The notes under the pieces: model-generated
Databases searched by the model: none
What the model was told of the DNA's origin: nothing
What the model saw: only the letters and a program-made list of their open reading frames with translations
Shown: positions 17,879 through 25,555 of the stretch, piece by piece
How positions within the stretch are numbered: position 1 is the first letter of the stretch
Layout: every line of letters begins with the position of its first letter
Position numbers and translations under genes: made by a program
DNA from: Chryseobacterium panacisoli
Lineage (GTDB): Bacteria; Bacteroidota; Bacteroidia; Flavobacteriales; Weeksellaceae
Direction: 5' to 3'
NCBI RefSeq assembly: GCF_008274625.1
Contig: NZ_VTRU01000001.1
Location: 1,302,001-1,366,000 of the forward strand
DNA: 64,000 nucleotides

Positions 17879-18380
17879 CTTTCGGGGCGGCCATTTTTAA
17901 AATTTTTGTGAAAATTGTGGATCCCAGGCTTCCATGTCCGTGGGGTTCCACATTAGATTTGAGAAGATTCAGCAGTTTTACAGATTGTTTTTCCGGTCTG
18001 AAACCACTTGCTTCCAGCCATCTGAACATCGGCATTTCAAAAGGAAGCAATACTTTATCATTCTGAATGAAAAGCGGAATATGTTTGTTTCCTATCTCAT
18101 AACATACGGTACCCATTTCCAGCAGAGAGCTTGGTGACATCACAATAGCTTCCGTTTCCAGAACATTTATCGCGATTATTTTTTCTGCATCCTCAAAAAG
18201 AATATCTCCTTCACGCAGACGCTGCCCTTCTCTGAGAAACTTGATCGCCACATCAGTTCCCTGTCTGGTTTTTTTACGCTGAATTCTTTTGGTAGTTTCA
18301 AACCATTCCAGATCAAGATAATCTATGGTTTTTGCTGTAAGATTTTCAGAGAGATTGCCTATGATTTGATTAATTATCAT
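17871..18380 (-). CDS. ureE: Urease accessory protein UreE (nickel metallochaperone)
   Basis: A 169-residue UreE. The N-terminal peptide-binding domain includes DYLDLEWFETTKRIQRK and TRQGTDVAIKF. The metal-binding C-terminal domain contains the interface segment GNKHIPLFIQNDKVLLP, whose His is the conserved dimer-site nickel ligand. Only a short HGHG replaces the long poly-His tail seen in some species, so storage capacity is probably small. It overlaps ureF by 8 bp and the upstream beta-barrel gene by 11 bp. Confidence 0.94.
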   Translation of the reverse strand: MIINQIIGNLSENLTAKTIDYLDLEWFETTKRIQRKKTRQGTDVAIKFLREGQRLREGDILFEDAEKIIAINVLETEAIVMSPSSLLEMGTVCYEIGNKHIPLFIQNDKVLLPFEMPMFRWLEASGFRPEKQSVKLLNLLKSNVEPHGHGSLGSTIFTKILKMAAPKDE

Positions 18381-19017
18381 TTTTGGATTTTTTTCTAAAG
18401 TCTAAGTTCTTGGAGATTCCTACCCCGAATGTTGAACCACTGATTCCTGCTACATAGCTTTTTGTCCAGCCTTCTTCTTTCGTTTTGGTCTGTAACATTG
18501 AAAGCTCTGCAAATTTGAATTTCAGCGCCCAGCCTCCTCCTAATAAGATTCCGATCAAAGGATAGGCACGAAGACGGAATCCGTTAAAATTCTGCATCGC
18601 GTCAGCAGCCGTTGACAGCTGTTGCCCCCAAACATAGTGAGCATCTACCTGCCCGATCAGTACAAAATACTTTCCAAGCATTAATGATGGGCTATACCAG
18701 ATACCGGCTTCATTTTGTTTATAGACAACATTATGATCAACGGAGTTTTGTGAGTAAGCATAATTGACCCCAACAAGATCATTATTGTTGATGAAGTACC
18801 CTACTCCCAGCGGTGCGCTTGAAACCGTACTGCTGCTGCTGGATGGGGTAGTAATTTTAGAATAGTCTAATGATCCATACACCATAAACTGCCCTTTTGG
18901 TCCGTCTTCATCACTTTTAAGCCTGTGTCCGCCCAGAAACTGAGCGATCAGATTCCCTGAAAACATAGACAGTCCGGCTACAGCAAGAGAAACAACTGTT
19001 TTATTTAAATATTTCAT
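18370..19017 (-). CDS. Outer-membrane beta-barrel protein inside the urease operon
   Basis: A 215-residue protein with an N-terminal signal peptide (MKYLNKTVVSLAVAGLSMF..LIAQ) and alternating strands with aromatic girdles (GVGYFINNNDLVGVNYAYS), typical of small 8- to 10-strand barrels. I do not recognise a specific family. It lies between ureC and ureE on the same strand and overlaps ureE by 11 bp, so it is translated with the urease genes. A porin-like role for urea or nickel entry, or a periplasmic scaffold role, is conjecture from context. Confidence 0.75.
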   Translation of the reverse strand: MKYLNKTVVSLAVAGLSMFSGNLIAQFLGGHRLKSDEDGPKGQFMVYGSLDYSKITTPSSSSSTVSSAPLGVGYFINNNDLVGVNYAYSQNSVDHNVVYKQNEAGIWYSPSLMLGKYFVLIGQVDAHYVWGQQLSTAADAMQNFNGFRLRAYPLIGILLGGGWALKFKFAELSMLQTKTKEEGWTKSYVAGISGSTFGVGISKNLDFRKKSKNDN

Positions 19018-19070
19018 TTTAAGCTTAGTTCTATAATTATTTTAAATAGTGTTTGAATAAACTTTTATTG

Positions 19071-19101
19071 AACCTTATAGGTTTTTAAAACCTATAAGGT
19101 T
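19071..19101. promoter_or_regulatory. Strong palindrome in the ureC-barrel gene gap
   Basis: AACCTTATAGGTTTT and AAAACCTATAAGGTT flank a single T, forming a 15 bp-arm near-perfect palindrome in the 107 bp gap after ureC. As RNA it would be a strong stem without a long T-run. It could be an attenuator, an mRNA-processing stem separating structural from accessory genes, or an operator. Confidence 0.5.
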
Positions 19102-19124
19102 ATATTCATTATTGTTTAAATATC

Positions 19125-20846
19125 TTAGAACAAGTAATAAAGCTGTGTTAAAGGAAGTGTTTCCGCTGGTTCACAAGTGATGTACTCACCATCTACCGTT
19201 ACTTTATAGTTTTCAGGATTCACCTCAATTAAAGGAGTCTTATCATTATGAATAAGATCTTTTTTGGAAATATTTCTGCAGTTTTTTACAGGAAGAATCA
19301 TTTTCTCCAGTTTGTAAGAAGCAATTGTTCCATTGTCGATAGAAACCTGAGAAACGAAGTTCGCACAAATGCCAAACTTAGCTTTTCCATGAGCTCCAAA
19401 CATATTTCTGTAAATAATTGGCTGAGGTGTCGGAATAGATGCATTCGGGTCTCCCATTTTGGCGGCGATTACAAATCCACCTTTTACAATCATTTCCGGT
19501 TTTACTCCGAATAATGCAGGTTTCCAGATCACCAGATCTGCCAATTTACCTTCTTCAAGAGATCCTACATATTCTGAAATACCATGGGCAATAGCCGGGT
19601 TAATGGTATATTTAGCTACATATCTTTTTGCACGGTAGTTATCGTTATCTGTATGCTGATCTTCTTCCAAAGCACCTCTCTGCTCCTTCATTTTGCTTGC
19701 CGTCTGCCAGGTCCTTGTAATCACTTCCCCCGGTCTTCCCATCGCCTGAGAATCTGAGCTCATGATGCTGAAAACACCCATATCATGAAGAATATCTTCT
19801 GCTGCAATAGTTTCCGGACGAATACGGGAATCTGCAAAAGCCACATCTTCAGGGATATTCTTGCTCAGGTGATGACAAACCATCAACATATCTAAGTGCT
19901 CATCAATCGTATTAACTGTGTAAGGACGTGTGGGATTTGTAGAAGCAGGCAGTACATTTGGGTACATAGCGGCTTTAATGATGTCCGGTGCGTGACCTCC
20001 GCCTGCTCCTTCCGTGTGGAATGTATGGATTACTCTTCCGTTGATTGCTCTCATGGTATCTTCAAGAAATCCTCCTTCATTCAATGTATCGGTGTGGATG
20101 GCAACCTGAACGTCGTATTTATCTGCTACTTTCAATGCGGCATCAATCGTTGCAGGAGTTGCTCCCCAGTCTTCATGAATTTTTACACCTAAAGCTCCTG
20201 CTTCTACCTGCTCTTCAATAGGTTCTTCTGCCGAACAGTTTCCTTTTCCGAAGAAACCAAGGTTCATAGGATATTCTTCTGCTGCTTCAAGCATTTTCTG
20301 CATATTGAATTTTCCCGGAGTTACTGTTGTAGCATTGGTCCCGTCATTCGGGCCTGTACCACCGCCGATCATTGTTGTGATTCCGCTGTACAGGGATGTT
20401 TCGATCTGCTGAGGGCAGATGTAGTGAATGTGTGTATCAATACCTCCGGCTGTTACGATATATCCTTTTCCACCGTGAACTTCAGTTGATGCTCCGATAA
20501 TCATATTAGGAGATACACCATCCATCGTATCAGGGTTTCCTGCTTTTCCGATTCCTACAATTTTCCCGTCTTTGATTCCGATATCACCTTTTACAATTCC
20601 CCAGTGATCAATAATTACTGCTCCTGTGATACAAAGGTCCAAAACACCTTCGTCTCTTTTAGCAATAACATTCTGCCCCATTCCGTCACGTACGGTTTTC
20701 CCTCCTCCGAAAACGGCTTCATCTCCGTAATGGGTGAAATCTTTTTCGATTTCAATAATGATTTCAGTGTCTCCCAGCCTGATTTTGTCTCCGGCTGTAG
20801 GACCTAATATATTGGCGTATTGTTTTCTGTCTACGTGTAAACTCAT
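19125..20846 (-). CDS. ureC: Urease alpha subunit UreC
   Basis: A 573-residue catalytic subunit that hydrolyses urea to ammonia and carbamate. All active-site residues are visible: His139 and His141 ([12 protein letters not shown]), the carbamylated Lys222 (GVKIHEDWG), His251 ([11 protein letters not shown]), His277 ([13 protein letters not shown]), the flap His325/326 (MVCHHLSKN) and Asp365 ([12 protein letters not shown]). Length is normal (566-573). The start lies one base after the ureB stop. Confidence 0.98.
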   Translation of the reverse strand: MSLHVDRKQYANILGPTAGDKIRLGDTEIIIEIEKDFTHYGDEAVFGGGKTVRDGMGQNVIAKRDEGVLDLCITGAVIIDHWGIVKGDIGIKDGKIVGIGKAGNPDTMDGVSPNMIIGASTEVHGGKGYIVTAGGIDTHIHYICPQQIETSLYSGITTMIGGGTGPNDGTNATTVTPGKFNMQKMLEAAEEYPMNLGFFGKGNCSAEEPIEEQVEAGALGVKIHEDWGATPATIDAALKVADKYDVQVAIHTDTLNEGGFLEDTMRAINGRVIHTFHTEGAGGGHAPDIIKAAMYPNVLPASTNPTRPYTVNTIDEHLDMLMVCHHLSKNIPEDVAFADSRIRPETIAAEDILHDMGVFSIMSSDSQAMGRPGEVITRTWQTASKMKEQRGALEEDQHTDNDNYRAKRYVAKYTINPAIAHGISEYVGSLEEGKLADLVIWKPALFGVKPEMIVKGGFVIAAKMGDPNASIPTPQPIIYRNMFGAHGKAKFGICANFVSQVSIDNGTIASYKLEKMILPVKNCRNISKKDLIHNDKTPLIEVNPENYKVTVDGEYITCEPAETLPLTQLYYLF

Positions 20847-20847
20847 C

Positions 20848-21216
20848 TTAGTGATTTTTAAAGTTTAATTCTTCAACTTTTGCAAGGCTCGCTCTTTTCT
20901 GTTCTTCGGAATCTACCTGTCCGTCCACAAGATTATTGAAGCCCATTGCTTTTTTGGTTCCTCCTATTTCTACCAATTCCACTTCTTTTTCTTCTCCCGG
21001 CTCAAATCTTACTGCAGTGCTTGCTACAATATTCAGTCTCTTTCCGAAAGCTTTTTCACGGTCAAAGCTCATGGCTTTATTGACTTCAAAAAAGTGGAAG
21101 TGTGAACCTACCTGAATAGGACGGTCTCCTGTGTTTGTTACTTTTATTTTTACAGTTTCTCTGCCTTCATTACAGATAATTGTACCTTCTTTTACAAAAA
21201 TTTCTCCTGGTATCAT
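20848..21216 (-). CDS. ureB: Urease beta subunit UreB
   Basis: A 122-residue structural subunit. It opens with [18 protein letters not shown] and includes [18 protein letters not shown] and [19 protein letters not shown], all signatures of UreB. Length fits separate beta subunits (100-130). It begins 18 bp after ureA and ends one base before ureC. Confidence 0.97.
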   Translation of the reverse strand: MIPGEIFVKEGTIICNEGRETVKIKVTNTGDRPIQVGSHFHFFEVNKAMSFDREKAFGKRLNIVASTAVRFEPGEEKEVELVEIGGTKKAMGFNNLVDGQVDSEEQKRASLAKVEELNFKNH

Positions 21217-21234
21217 AATCAGTGTATTAGTGTA

Positions 21235-21537
21235 TTAGCGAATTGGATTGTGTACAGTTACCAGCTTAGTTCCATCCGGGAAAGTGGCTTCAATCTGAAC
21301 ATCGTGGATCATTTCTGATACGCCGGGCATTACATCCTCTTTGGTAAGAAGATGAGCACCTTCCTGCATCAGTTCGGCTACTTTTTTTCCGTCTCTTGCT
21401 CCTTCAAGCAAAAAATGGCTAATGAGTGCTATTGATTCAGGATAGTTTAATTTAAGGCCTCTTGCCTTTCTTTTTAGAGCGAGCTCGCCTGCCAGAAATA
21501 GCATAAGCTTCTCCGTTTCTCTCGGTGTTAAGTGCAT
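21235..21537 (-). CDS. ureA: Urease gamma subunit UreA
   Basis: A 100-residue gamma subunit, the usual length. Signatures are [38 protein letters not shown] and the C-terminal [15 protein letters not shown]. It is the promoter-proximal gene of the urease operon. Confidence 0.97.
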   Translation of the reverse strand: MHLTPRETEKLMLFLAGELALKRKARGLKLNYPESIALISHFLLEGARDGKKVAELMQEGAHLLTKEDVMPGVSEMIHDVQIEATFPDGTKLVTVHNPIR

Positions 21538-21640
21538 AATATTTTTTATTTAAAATTGGACAAACAGTATCCTGTTCACCTTTCTGTAAAGGCAAATAGA
21601 CATGTTCAAAAGTGTAAAACGGGAATGATTCTTACGGGTC

Positions 21641-21658
21641 TGTATTTATATGAATACA
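21641..21658. promoter_or_regulatory. Palindromic site upstream of ureA
   Basis: TGTATT-TATATG-AATACA has perfect 6 bp arms, 104 bp upstream of the ureA start. It could be an operator for the urease operon. It does not match a NikR or Fur site that I can name. Confidence 0.35.
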
Positions 21659-21692
21659 AACCATAACAGATCATTAAAATTTTAAAAAGGGA

Positions 21693-22058
21693 TTAGCAGC
21701 CCGCTATCTGCAGACAGTGATACAGGATGTATCTTGGTGCTGTAATATAAATACGGTTTTGAATGGCCGCAACCCGTGTGTTATGAGAATAACCCGCAAA
21801 GAAATAATTAAGCCACTGCTGTGCAAGTACTGAGTAATCAAATTTTACTTTTTCCCAGTCATTGGAATCCTGTATATCCTGCAGATCTGAAAAACTGTAG
21901 ATCTCAGGCTGGGTCTGCTGATCAAATTTCTGCTGAAGGAGATTAACTTTGGAGATAATATCAGAGTATGATTGAGTTTTCCCTTTATGTACAAAAAAAC
22001 CTGCACACAATGCTGAGAAAAATAAGACAAAAGAGAAAAATAAGACTCTTTTTTTCAT
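21693..22058 (-). CDS. Hypothetical small secreted or membrane-anchored protein
   Basis: A 121-residue protein with an N-terminal hydrophobic signal or anchor (MKKRVLFFSFVLFFSALCAGFF), then a polar, Asp/Gln-rich region and a C-terminal Tyr/Ile segment ending with two Cys (HCLQIAGC). I do not recognise it. The ATG at 22058 is preferred since it starts the signal; an upstream ATG would add 37 residues of AT-rich sequence. It lies upstream of ureA on the same strand, 155 bp away, but shared function is not implied. Confidence 0.55.
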   Translation of the reverse strand: MKKRVLFFSFVLFFSALCAGFFVHKGKTQSYSDIISKVNLLQQKFDQQTQPEIYSFSDLQDIQDSNDWEKVKFDYSVLAQQWLNYFFAGYSHNTRVAAIQNRIYITAPRYILYHCLQIAGC

Positions 22059-22466
22059 ACCCTGTAAATAATGGTGTAAAATTAGAACAATCTTAAAACT
22101 TAAGCTATCAAAAAAATTATTTAAAATGTTCAAAATCGCAACAAACACAATTTTATGTAATTTTAACATTTTATGATAAATCCCTTATTGATAATGCTTA
22201 AGCATCGCTTATGAACTATGACAAATATTTTTTTGTCCTTATTCGTATAATTCTGATTATCCGCTTTATCTTTTCCTTCTATTTAAAAGATCGAATAAAT
22301 ACATCTAATATTACCGGTACAACATGTTAAAAATCCTTTGTTCATTAACGATTACTTAATAATAAGCTTTATTTCATAAAAACAGGTGGTATTTTTTTCT
22401 TTCCTTATAATTATCGTAAATTTGTATACACATCTTATTTAATTTAATAAAATAATAAAACGTAAT
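22059..22466. other. 408 bp AT-rich divergent spacer
   Basis: It separates the hypothetical gene from the P5C dehydrogenase gene. It holds the perfect 12 bp palindrome ATGCTTAAGCAT at 22194-22205 and the -7 box at 22417-22424. No ORF was supported. Confidence 0.6.
22417..22424 (+). promoter_or_regulatory. -7 box for P5C dehydrogenase gene
   Basis: TAAATTTG fits TAnnTTTG, 42 bp before the ATG. No good TTG -33 element lies at the right distance. Confidence 0.45.
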
Positions 22467-24092
22467 ATGTCAAAAGCAATTTCGCAAGTACCATTAGCGG
22501 TAAATGAGCCGGTAAATTCTTATGAACCGGGATCTCCGGAAGTTAAAAGCCTTATCGACACGTATAAGAAAATGTGGGCTGAAAAGGTAGAAGTTCCAAT
22601 GATCATCAATGGAAAAGAAGTGAAAACTGATACAAAAGTACAGCTTCAGTCTCCACAGGATCATGCTCATGACTTCGGTTTCTATTATCAGGGTGGTATG
22701 CAGCATGTGGATGACGCTATCAATGCGGCATTGGCGGCTAAACAAGAATGGAATGAACTAGGCTGGGAACAGCGTGCAGCAATTTTCTTAAAGGCAGCTG
22801 ATCTTTTGGCAGGTCCTTACAGAGACGTAATCAATGCTGCTACAATGATCGGACAGTCTAAAAATGTACATCAGGCTGAAATTGATGCGGCCTGTGAGTT
22901 CATCGACTTCTTAAGATTCAATGTAGAGTTCATGACAGAAATGTATGCTGAGCAGCCGGTTTCTGACAATGGAATCTGGAACCGTGTTGAGTACAGACCG
23001 TTAGAAGGATTCTGCTTTGCAGTAACTCCGTTCAACTTTACTGCTATTTCCGGTAACCTTCCAACTTGTATGGCAATGTTAGGAAACGTTGTTGTTTGGA
23101 AACCATCTGATAAGCAGGTATATTCTGCAAAAGTAATCATGGATGTATTAATTGAAGCGGGTCTTCCTGCAGGGGTTATCAACATGATTTTTACAGACGG
23201 AAAAGAAACTGCTGAAAAAGTATTGGCACACCGTGATTTTGCGGGTCTTCACTTTACAGGTTCTACAAAAGTATTCCAGGGAATGTGGAAAATGATCGGA
23301 GACAATATCCACAACTACAGAACATATCCAAGAATCGTTGGAGAAACAGGAGGGAAAGATTTTGTAATTGCTCACCCATCTGCTAACGTAGAAGCTGTAG
23401 CTACTGCATTGGTAAGAGGAGCTTTTGAATATCAGGGACAAAAATGTTCTGCAGCTTCAAGAGCTTATGTACCTAAATCTCTTTGGGCTGATGTGAAAAA
23501 AGTAATGGAAACTCAGATGAATTCTATTAAAGTAGGTTCTCCTGAAGACACTTCCAACTTCGTAAACGCGGTAATTGATAAAAATTCTTTTGAAAAATGT
23601 AAAGGATACATCGACAGAGCAAATGCTTCTGGTGAAGCTTCTGTAGCCATCGGTGGAAAGTATGATGATTCTAAAGGATGGTTTGTACACCCAACAGTAA
23701 TTGAAACTACAAACCCTCACTACGAAAGTATGGTAGAAGAGATCTTCGGCCCGATCTTATCAATCTATGTATATGAAGATAAAGACTGGAAAGAAACCCT
23801 AAAGCTTGTAGATTCTACTTCTCCTTATTCATTGACTGGTTCTGTGTTCTCACAAGACCGTTATGCTATCAATGAAGCTTACAAAGCTTTAGAAAATGCA
23901 TCTGGTAACTTCTATATCAATGATAAACCAACAGGTGCCGTAGTAGGACAACAGCCTTTCGGTGGTGGTAGAGCTTCAGGAACCAATGATAAAGCAGGTT
24001 CTAAAATGAATCTTCTAAGATGGGTTTCTGTAAGAAGCGTAAAAGAAACGTTTGTTTCTCCAAAAAACTATAAATATCCATACCTTGGGTAA
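22467..24092 (+). CDS. pruA: 1-pyrroline-5-carboxylate dehydrogenase
   Basis: A 541-residue NAD-dependent aldehyde dehydrogenase that oxidises glutamate-gamma-semialdehyde to glutamate, the second step of proline breakdown. The general base Glu sits in RIVGETGGKDF and the nucleophile Cys327 in YQGQKCSAASR. Substrate and cofactor regions include AVTPFNFTAISGN and EEIFGPILSIYVYED. The full length and the N-terminal extension match the stand-alone eukaryote-like P5CDH of Bacteroidota rather than fused PutA. No proline dehydrogenase gene is in the window. Confidence 0.93.
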   Translation: MSKAISQVPLAVNEPVNSYEPGSPEVKSLIDTYKKMWAEKVEVPMIINGKEVKTDTKVQLQSPQDHAHDFGFYYQGGMQHVDDAINAALAAKQEWNELGWEQRAAIFLKAADLLAGPYRDVINAATMIGQSKNVHQAEIDAACEFIDFLRFNVEFMTEMYAEQPVSDNGIWNRVEYRPLEGFCFAVTPFNFTAISGNLPTCMAMLGNVVVWKPSDKQVYSAKVIMDVLIEAGLPAGVINMIFTDGKETAEKVLAHRDFAGLHFTGSTKVFQGMWKMIGDNIHNYRTYPRIVGETGGKDFVIAHPSANVEAVATALVRGAFEYQGQKCSAASRAYVPKSLWADVKKVMETQMNSIKVGSPEDTSNFVNAVIDKNSFEKCKGYIDRANASGEASVAIGGKYDDSKGWFVHPTVIETTNPHYESMVEEIFGPILSIYVYEDKDWKETLKLVDSTSPYSLTGSVFSQDRYAINEAYKALENASGNFYINDKPTGAVVGQQPFGGGRASGTNDKAGSKMNLLRWVSVRSVKETFVSPKNYKYPYLG

Positions 24093-24147
24093 GTAATGAG
24101 TAATAAATAACAGGCAGTGAGTAATGATTGTCTGTTATTTGAAATAC

Positions 24148-24180
24148 AGCCTCGGAATTTCGGTTTCGGGGCTTTTTTTT
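24148..24180 (+). terminator. pruA intrinsic terminator
   Basis: AGCCTCGGAA pairs with TTTCGGGGCT (two G-T wobbles) and runs into a tract of nine or more T, about 55 bp after the stop. Confidence 0.85.
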
Positions 24181-24273
24181 GATAAATTCAAGGTTTAAAA
24201 TTTAGAGTTTAAGGTTACTGGCAGTTAAAAAGCACTTTCATTTCTGTACTTTCACTCCCTACCCCTCTGACTC

Positions 24274-24301
24274 CTGCTACCTGCTACCTGCTACCTGCTA
24301 C
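24274..24301. repeat. Heptamer tandem repeat (CTGCTAC)4
   Basis: Four perfect copies of CTGCTAC, 103 bp upstream of a small lipoprotein gene. Confidence 0.9.
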
Positions 24302-24403
24302 CTAACATCTTTTAACAAACTTTACCTATATTTTACAACTTTTCCTACCCTCTTAGGAATAATTGTTGATTTTGAATATGTATACACCCCAAAATAAAAT
24401 TAT

Positions 24404-24625
24404 ATGAAAAAGTTATTGCTAGCATTCATTGGAATAGGAATATTTGCAGTGAGCTGTGGAACCAAAGAATCGACAATGTCATCGAGCAGCCGTGATTCAG
24501 CAACTGTAGACAGTGCACAAAAAAGTGTGACGCCTGCAACCACTGATACCATGACTACAAAAATGACTAATCCTGACAGTATCAAGATAAAAAAGGATTC
24601 CGCGGTGATGTCTCCTGTCAAATAG
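24404..24625 (+). CDS. Small lipoprotein, Ser/Thr/Asp-rich
   Basis: A 73-residue protein with a type II signal MKKLLLAFIGIGIFAVSC (lipid Cys18), then a low-complexity tail rich in Ser, Thr, Asp and Lys (SSSSRDSATVDSAQKS) and no folded domain. The tail resembles that of the next lipoprotein at 24945 (PDSxKxK-type ends), so they may be paralogues. Function unknown. A perfect terminator follows. Confidence 0.7.
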   Translation: MKKLLLAFIGIGIFAVSCGTKESTMSSSSRDSATVDSAQKSVTPATTDTMTTKMTNPDSIKIKKDSAVMSPVK

Positions 24626-24654
24626 TATTGTTATACGTTCAATCTAAAAATGGA

Positions 24655-24688
24655 AAATCTGCAGATGAAAGCGCTGCAGATTTTTTTT
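24655..24688 (+). terminator. Terminator after first small lipoprotein gene
   Basis: AAATCTGCAG and CTGCAGATTT form a perfect 10 bp stem over a 9 nt loop, followed directly by a T-run. Confidence 0.88.
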
Positions 24689-24752
24689 ATTGGTAAATTA
24701 GAAATGATGCAGATATGATGAAGTTGTTTTTTTGAAAGATTACTTCTTTTTT

Positions 24753-24826
24753 AGGTTTTGGCTAAAGCCAATGGTAGATACTATTTTTTACATGGCCGGG
24801 CTAAAGCCCACCCCTATTGAATTTTA
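24753..24826. repeat. Dispersed repeat, family B
   Basis: TTTTGGCTAAAGCCAATGG, a short spacer, the near-palindromic GGGCTAAAGCCC and CTATTGAA, in the same order as at 15493-15557 and 37962-38024. Confidence 0.7.
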
Positions 24827-24834
24827 ATAATAAC

Positions 24835-24897
24835 ATCTTTTATCTTTTATCTTTTATCTTTTATCTTTTATCTTTTATCTTTTATCTTTTATCTTTT
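24835..24897. repeat. Heptamer tandem repeat (ATCTTTT)9
   Basis: Nine perfect, uninterrupted copies of ATCTTTT. They end 10 bp before the -7 box of the lipoprotein gene at 24945, so they occupy the -33 region of its promoter. Confidence 0.95.
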
Positions 24898-24907
24898 AAT
24901 TAATCCT

Positions 24908-24915
24908 TATATTTG
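24908..24915 (+). promoter_or_regulatory. -7 box of second small lipoprotein gene
   Basis: TATATTTG fits TAnnTTTG and lies 29 bp before the ATG. The sequence at the expected -33 position is the heptamer array. Confidence 0.55.
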
Positions 24916-24944
24916 ATTAATACCAAACATTAATATATACTACT

Positions 24945-25154
24945 ATGAAAAAATTCTGGATAGGAGCAGTTCTTGGACTTCTTTTCCTTGGAAGCTGTGC
25001 TCAAAATAAAGAAAAAAGAGAAGAATATAAAGAAGCCCACAACAAGGATTCTTTAAGAAACAAAATGGGTGATTCTGCTGTAGCTAATTCTATACCCGCT
25101 CCGGCAGCAGCCGATACTTCAAAAACCAAACCCGACAGTTCAAAAGTTAAATAA
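24945..25154 (+). CDS. Small lipoprotein, Lys/Ser/Asp-rich
   Basis: A 69-residue protein with type II signal MKKFWIGAVLGLLFLGSC (lipid Cys18), a charged region (NKEKREEYKEAHNKDSLRNK) and a Pro/Ala/Ser/Lys tail. No enzyme-like domain. It resembles the lipoprotein at 24404 in size, composition and C-terminus. Its promoter is abutted by a nine-copy heptamer repeat, so expression could vary with copy number. Function unknown. Confidence 0.7.
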   Translation: MKKFWIGAVLGLLFLGSCAQNKEKREEYKEAHNKDSLRNKMGDSAVANSIPAPAAADTSKTKPDSSKVK

Positions 25155-25160
25155 AATCAC

Positions 25161-25184
25161 AAATCCACAGACTTCTGTGGATTT
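25161..25184 (+). terminator. Hairpin after second lipoprotein gene
   Basis: AAATCCACAG-ACTT-CTGTGGATTT is a perfect 10 bp stem 6 bp after the stop; no long T-run follows. Confidence 0.65.
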
Positions 25185-25210
25185 GCACTTAAAAAAACTT
25201 GACTGAAAAA

Positions 25211-25233
25211 AAACCGGGCAATCAACCCCGATT
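25211..25233 (-). terminator. Minus-strand intrinsic terminator
   Basis: On the minus strand AATCGGG pairs with CCCGGTT (one wobble) over GTTGATTG and leads into a T-run. It could end either the TPR-AraC gene or a separate small RNA. Confidence 0.55.
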
Positions 25234-25460
25234 ATGAGATATGGTTTATATTCTTTGAACGGAATATTTCTTTTAAATATAAAAATGGGAACTGTGGCTG
25301 TCTCGATGATGAGCTATACACTTGTTCTATATATTAATTTCATGGCTTAGTTTTCAGCTGGGGATGATTATTCTTACGATATATTTTATTTCAGAAAAAT
25401 ATTTCTTCTAAAAAATAAAAGAGATAAGCTGTAGTACGATTGTATTCATGTCCCTGGAAC
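25213..25460 (-). ncRNA. Candidate intergenic transcript, about 250 nt
   Basis: The minus-strand box TATCTTTG (25473-25466, followed by CGCC) and the terminator at 25211-25233 bracket a region without a credible ORF. It could be a small RNA, a short peptide transcript or merely the 3' untranslated region of the TPR-AraC gene. No known RNA family is recognised. Confidence 0.28.
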
Positions 25461-25465
25461 TGGCG

Positions 25466-25473
25466 CAAAGATA
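25466..25473 (-). promoter_or_regulatory. Orphan -7 box
   Basis: TATCTTTG on the minus strand inside a gene-free gap. The nearest upstream TTG (25500-25498) is 24 nt away, longer than ideal. Confidence 0.4.
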
Positions 25474-25555
25474 GGACAGCAAAGGATTCCTTTAAAACAA
25501 TAGGTTGTTCATTTTCGTGAAAATGGTAAGGTAGAATTAAAAAACCTATCTCTTT

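Larger units (their letters stand above)
24093..24403. other. 311 bp spacer with terminator and short repeats
   Basis: It holds the pruA terminator (24148-24180), a pyrimidine-rich stretch and four perfect copies of the heptamer CTGCTAC (24274-24301). No ORF. Confidence 0.7.
24626..24944. other. 319 bp spacer with terminator, repeat B and heptamer array
   Basis: In order: a terminator (24655-24688), dispersed repeat family B (24753-24826), nine copies of ATCTTTT (24835-24897) and a -7 box (24908-24915). No ORF. Confidence 0.8.
25155..25555. other. 401 bp gap with candidate minus-strand small RNA
   Basis: It holds the lipoprotein terminator hairpin (25161-25184), a minus-strand terminator (25211-25233) and a minus-strand -7 box (25466-25473). 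Only frames of 13 codons or fewer start inside the candidate transcript. Confidence 0.6.

Noticed and set aside
22194..22205. ATGCTTAAGCAT as an operator
   Set aside because: A lone 12 bp palindrome in AT-rich DNA, far from both starts, is weak evidence; noted only in the gap description.
24626..24944. CRISPR array from the regular short repeats
   Set aside because: The repeats are contiguous 7-mers without spacers and there are no cas genes.
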